From Aulostomus chinensis (lineage: Eukaryota > Chordata > Actinopteri > Syngnathiformes > Aulostomidae): 64,000 nt of DNA. The position numbers were made by a program, and so were the translations under genes. Position 1 is the stretch's first letter; each line of letters begins with the position of its first letter. The notes beneath the pieces were generated by a model. The model did not search any database. It was not told the origin of the DNA and saw nothing but the letters and a program-made list of their open reading frames with translations. Location of the stretch: NCBI GenBank assembly GCA_037954235.1, contig JBBMOA010000013.1, positions 8,846,501 to 8,910,500 on the forward strand, in the 5' to 3' direction. Below, piece by piece: positions 59,230-64,000 of the stretch.

Positions 59230-59600
59230 AAGAACAACATTACAGTAAATGGGTTTACTGCATTCAGCTGGCAAGACATGAGGGTCAACAACTCCTCAGG
59301 TCAAGACTCAGCAGTTTGCTTCCACCTCAAGGATGACATACTCTCCTTTGAGGACAACAACATACACATTTTGGGAGGACAGATGTTCTGAAGTAGGAGT
59401 GAAGGATGCCATCTAGGTCAAAGTACCACCACTGATCTCCTAGCTAATGCTGTCCATTCATCTCTTCCCAGGAGATTGAACAGCCATTCACATTTGGCCC
59501 TGTGCTACTCCAAACGACTATCGTTTAAACTTGGCCTCAGGTGACTCAAATTACTCTCTAAGGACTGTCATTACAGCAAGCTGGAACACTAACGAACCAA
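59230..59600 (+). mobile_element. Penelope-like retroelement remnant (C-terminal region)
   Basis: A plus-strand frame reads NNSSGQDSAVCFHLKDDILS then FEDNNIHILGG before a stop at 59389. A shifted continuation near 59443-59500 reads ANAVHSSLPRRLNSHSHL. The wording SSGQDSAVxxHLK, SFEDNNxHIL and xAVxSSLPRRLNxHSHL, in this order, is what I recall from the GIY-YIG-side C-terminus of fish Penelope-like elements. The reverse transcriptase is absent and the frame is broken, so it is a fossil. The family call depends on memory of these motifs and is less certain than the gypsy call. Confidence 0.55.
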
Positions 59601-59785
59601 GTAGAGAACAATTACAGCCAGGCTAAACACTTTTGACTCCAGTTACAAAAATGGAGACTTGTCCCTAATGTGGATTAGACAGCAATATGCTATTAATCAA
59701 CATCACTTTGACGGTGGAAGAATCAGGAGTTAAGTGTGCATTTTCTTCAGTTTCAGAAATTCTTGTGTATGCGTGTTCATGAGTG

Positions 59786-59801
59786 TGTGTGTGTGTGTGT
59801 G

Positions 59802-59840
<39 letters not shown>
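59786..59840 (+). repeat. (GT)n microsatellite
   Basis: A GT run with one missing base (GTTGTG) near 59801. Confidence 0.95.
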
Positions 59841-59841
<1 letters not shown>

Positions 59842-60097
59842 TATGATACCGTTTCTGTTCATTTAGGAGTGTTAGTAAATTGCAGATTTTTTATGAGGTC
59901 GTAAGAAACCCAACATTACACTCAGCCAGTATGGTAATACTGTGGTGTACTTTTATGATCAAATATCAAATTCATTTCTTATTGTTTTCTGGATGTGTGC
60001 ACTAATCTATTTTTGAGTCCTGGGGAGACACCAAATGTATCTCTCGGGTCTCAAGCTGAAGATTGGGGAGCCCTGATAGCTCTCTGTTGTGTGGGGG

Positions 60098-60300
60098 CAT
60101 TCAAGAAAGAGACTGACATTTTGGGAAATACACTAATTGACTTTCTTGCAGAGACTTCGAGGAGAGGATCAATACCACTCTTATGTCTGACCATTTAGTC
60201 TGAAGCTCCAGCCAGCAGGTGATTACCCTACCTTGCCATTCGGACTGGAAACAGGTAGTCTGGCTCTGTCCAAAGCTGAGAAATACTGTAACAAAACACC
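60098..60300 (-). repeat. Copy of a common teleost interspersed repeat
   Basis: Reads 'attttgggaaatacactaat', 'gaggagaggatcaataccac', 'tcttatgtctgaccatttag', 'agctccagccagcaggt', 'ggactggaaacaggtagtct' and 'ggctctgtccaaag'. These are successive landmarks of a very abundant fish repeat whose end is 'ttttgggaaatacgctta'. The same terminal motif occurs at 470-735 (opposite orientation) and at 60945-60985. Confidence 0.6.
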
Positions 60301-60944
60301 CTGTAAAAACCACAAGCTGACTTTACATTTCTATTTGAGTATTGATTAGACACACAAGATGCAAGTAGTTAATTAAAGCCTGTGTTTTTAAATATTAAAC
60401 AGAGCCAGGCTTGCAATAGGGATGTACAGAAATTGGTCCTAAATGCTGGAAATAAGTTTTGTTGAATATCTGATTCCCTTGTCTCAAATTCAATGAGATT
60501 TTTGAATGTGTTTTGGTTAAATGTCTGCTGTAAGGGCTGGGGTTCACACTACCTTCAGATATTTTGATGTTTTTTTAAAGGGTATAAAATATGTCATAAA
60601 TACTGCACACCAACTTTCAGGGAAACCTTACTGTCCATTATTTTCAGAGCCAGAGGAGCAGATAGATACCCCTCTTTCCCTTGCATTAACAAGCTCGCAA
60701 TCCCATCAGACCAGTGAACTGCTGGTTAGCTTACCTATTGCTTCTGTTTTTTTCATGATGAATGTTTGAGCTTGCATTGCGGTTAAAATAACGACCGTAG
60801 CACTAAGCTAATGCACTCAGAGAGGAGAGAGTGATATTTTTGCCTGTCTCATTCAGAAAATAATGGATAATAAGCAAATCCAATTCTCTAAGACAGGTAA
60901 ACCCCTCAAAATTCACGAGTAATTTTTATTGACTTTTTTTTATG

Positions 60945-60985
60945 CTGTACAATAAGTGCGTTTCCCAAGAGTTGACATGTTCTTT
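60945..60985 (+). repeat. Short terminal fragment of the same teleost repeat
   Basis: Reads 'acaataagtgcgtttcccaa' then 'gagttgacatgttctttta', the inverted counterpart of the 60098 end. The two ends face each other about 890 bp apart. Confidence 0.4.
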
Positions 60986-60989
60986 TAAA

Positions 60990-63590
60990 AATAGTGAGTC
61001 ATGGCTGAATCAGTTGTGTGTCTGCAGTGCTTCCATTCAAAATGTAACAATAGCTTTGTACTTCTAGCAAGCAAGCATACTACCTCACAGAAAGTGCTGG
61101 GAATAATTAAGTTCTATCATTTCAGACATAAATAAACACATGGCTCAAACTTACAAAACACTGATGAGTTGAACAAGTTCCAAGCTCGTTTTTGTTGGCA
61201 AATGAGACTGATTTATGGACTTTATCATGTCTTCTTTGCTGGGTTTGCAGCTTTCCGATGATGTCACTTCACAACATTCCCAAGGCAACAGGAGGAAAAT
61301 GGCTGCTCTTGAGTGAAGTAATCACAACATTTTTCAACTATCCACGAAAATGTAGGGATGATGAAATCATCCAAGCGCCGAATCAAAAAGAAAAAAAAAG
61401 ATGACAGGCGGCATGTTAATAACATTCGTCAAGAAAGAGTTGGTGTGAATAAGGTCATTCAAGGTTTTTCAAGGTATTAAAAATAAAAAAAGCTGAAAGG
61501 TGTTGCAGTGAAGAAGGGGAAGAATGCCATGGAAACATGGAGCCCAATTGGCTGGTTGGTTCCACCTAAAAGATATCAGTGGTTTGACAATGATTAAACA
61601 TGCTGTGGTTAATGAGGAAATTACACAACAGCTTTTTGATTCAATACCTCAGTGGACATTTTCCCACTGTGTTTGTGGTCTCTGTCATTAGTTTAGACAG
61701 TGATGCAGTATTAAGTTTATTCATTTTGCAAATTATAGTCCAATTTCGAGTAAATCCAACAATACACAAGAACGCAGGACTTGCTTTTTGGTATGGGTAC
61801 CTTCATAAATTTACATGGACTACAATAATCCCACTACTGACATTCGTCTAAAATATTTCAGTGAGGAATTTTGCTGTGGAATTTGTCTTGAAACCATGTC
61901 CATGGAATATGTTCATTTCGTGCTTATTACACTGCCTTCCCAACACTCGCCAGACGCTTCCATCATGATGCAGTTTGGCTGCTGTATGTGCTGTGAAAAC
62001 TCTGGTAAGACTTCATAATGCAGTTAGGGTGTATGTCTACAAGAAGCTTCAATAATACCCTAGGACTGAAACACGCCACATCTTTATATGGTTATTGCAG
62101 ACTATGGCCATGACTTTGTTCTTAGAGAATCAGAAAGTGTTGTTTACATGGGTTGTTTTGTCTTATTGGGGTTAATATTAGAATGTCACCGGCAGCGGCT
62201 ACCACAGCTGTTCCGAATCACAAAAGAGGCACTCAGTCTTTTGTTAAAATATGAGCACATCTAGTTCCAAAGAACATGACAATGCCCAACCTGAGGATTC
62301 AACACGTGAGTTCCCAACTGTCACACTGTGGACCTTTTTTTATTTTCAAGATTAGATTTTAAGTGGGTTTATGTGAAATCACGTGTATATGTGACTGCAC
62401 GACATCTTCCAAAGTGTGTGTGAGTGTGTGTGTGATAGAGAGAGATTTGGAACAATTAATCTTTGAACAAATCAAAACATATGGCTGGAGTGATTCTTAC
62501 TTGTTGTAATTGTTGATGCTGCAGCAGGTGTTAAAATCGACATTTCTAGCTTCCGTCCTACTCATCTGTAGTCCTGCTGTTCAAGTCCTGTGAGACTGCT
62601 GCAAACATAAAACAAAACACTTTGCAGGGTCGGTGTAGGTGTTCATGTGTTTCCCCAGGAGATCTTGCCGGTGTCTCTCCTGATTGCGCCATGGTCACTG
62701 ACCACATTAACACTTGCAGGTGTGACCCATAACGAGTCCGGTTAAGCTCATCAGCCAGATGCCTCCACAGTGAGTGCTCTCTCAGTGGTGCTGGACTTTA
62801 ATAGATGACAATCACAGTAGAACGTAGGAGGCAAGGCCAGCACCATTTTAATAGCTTCAGATGGATGTGTTGGCCTGTACAGTGGAATGAGAAAAAGCGG
62901 CAGCGACATCAGCACCTACTCGCTCTGACTCCAGTGTGACCTTCTCCATAGAGACAGCAAAATGTCATCTCAATTACCCCAATCACATGGTCTGTTTCTG
63001 TCAGGGCTGGCCAAAGGGATGCACTGAGGAGTTTTGACAGCTGGATGCTAAGAGCTCAAATTGCTCCATTAGAAACATTTTGAAGGGGAATAATGCTGAT
63101 ACAAACTGTCTGTGGTCAAACACAATTTAGTAGCTAAATAACTGCAATATTCTTCCCTTCATGCCTATTAGAGTAGACCATAGTTGCTGTGTGTTTAAAT
63201 GAGATTAAAAAATGAACTGATATCTGTATAGTTTTAGTCTTTTGATATGATTGAACCCTTGTTAATACTTGGTTTTATGTGTCAATAATTTCAATGTCAT
63301 TAATGCATGTGGCATATATGTTAGCCAGGTTGTGAATTTTGGGATAAATTAAGGAATTACAACTGCATGAAAATTGATTAAGGTTAGGCATTCATTATAC
63401 CAGTGCAGCTTCAAAATTAGCCTTTTTTATTATAATCCAGTGGATTGATATATTTTCCCCAAATAACAAATACACTCCAACTGGAAACCAGGTATATAGC
63501 ATTTAATTATTTTTATGATTATTATTGCAGGATGTATTGAATCAGAGTAGCTTATTTTTAAACATCATGATGGGTTTTGATATGATTTGG
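60990..63590. other. Sequence without recognised genes
   Basis: Unique sequence. A 98-nt segment at 62501-62598 is bounded on the minus strand by acceptor-like and donor-like signals and could be a non-coding exon. The compact stretch 62640-63080 may be a conserved non-coding region. Neither is proven. Confidence 0.5.
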
Positions 63591-63593
63591 GTG

Positions 63594-63596
<3 letters not shown>

Positions 63597-63657
<61 letters not shown>
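63597..63657 (+). repeat. (GT)n microsatellite
   Basis: A pure TG run of about 60 bp ending in TTTGTC. Confidence 0.97.
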
Positions 63658-63658
<1 letters not shown>

Positions 63659-64000
63659 TCCAGCTTCCCTGTCTCCTTCTGCGCTGTTAAGAAAATGACA
63701 TTCGAACAATTAAAATTCTGAAAAAGAATGAACATTTGGTTGTTATAATCCGAATTGGAAACAGTTAAACGATTTGAGGAGAAAAGTTTCAAGTTTCACT
63801 GCCATATCCCAATGTGAATATTTAGTTGATATGTTTCAGGGATAAAGTAGGACATGATATTCTTATGCAATAATTTTATAGCAGTTATGGAGTGTCTATT
63901 TTTTTTTTTAAAGGTACAAAAGGATTAAATAAAACAGGGGAGAAATGTGACATCAACCTGCCATGTTGACCACATACCAGATATTAATTTATATACATTG

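Overview
This window looks like nuclear DNA of a ray-finned (teleost) fish. It is AT-rich and nearly gene-empty, with two short coding exons, dense (CA/GT)n microsatellites, and degraded transposons of fish type. All calls come from reading the sequence; no database search was run, and family comparisons rest on remembered family features.

The only cellular gene I can support is the 5' end of teneurin-1 (tenm1), on the minus strand. Its first coding exon lies at 9795-10059. Its ATG at 10011 has an in-frame upstream stop and encodes a MEEMDSKPYQPLSK start followed by a YTSSSDESEDGR motif. The second coding exon is at 3515-3829 and carries a GYSLGVGSDMDTE motif followed by SSCLTSRANSALSLTDTEH. 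Both exons have consensus splice sites and matching phase (1). They encode the N-terminal part of the teneurin intracellular domain. The rest of this very large gene lies beyond position 1. A CpG-rich block at about 27.9-28.4 kb ends in a strong minus-strand splice donor and is the best candidate for a non-coding first exon and promoter, about 18 kb upstream of the start codon.

Layout: 1-3514 is tenm1 intron. Exon 3515-3829 is followed (going up in coordinate) by a 6-kb intron holding a decayed Ty3/gypsy pol fragment (about 6.6-7.9 kb) and two long GT tracts next to the donor. Then comes exon 9795-10059. A 17.9-kb 5'UTR intron follows, containing a 2,427-bp DNA transposon with about 155-bp terminal inverted repeats and a 7-bp target-site duplication (13670-16096), and a cluster of tRNA-derived SINE copies (16.6-18.0 kb). 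The CpG-rich putative promoter is at 27.9-28.5 kb. From 28.5 to 64 kb I see no host gene: microsatellites, further SINE copies (43.2, 53.6, 56.9 and 58.4 kb), an hAT transposase remnant (40.8 kb), a Penelope-like remnant (59.3 kb) and AT-rich unique sequence that may hold regulatory elements.

The most unusual items are the long-TIR transposon with its internal tandem duplications, the SINE family whose target-site duplications can be read directly, a CAG/GAG-encoded Gln/Glu tract in teneurin-1, and the apparent loss of the basic nuclear-localisation patch reported for tetrapod teneurin-1.
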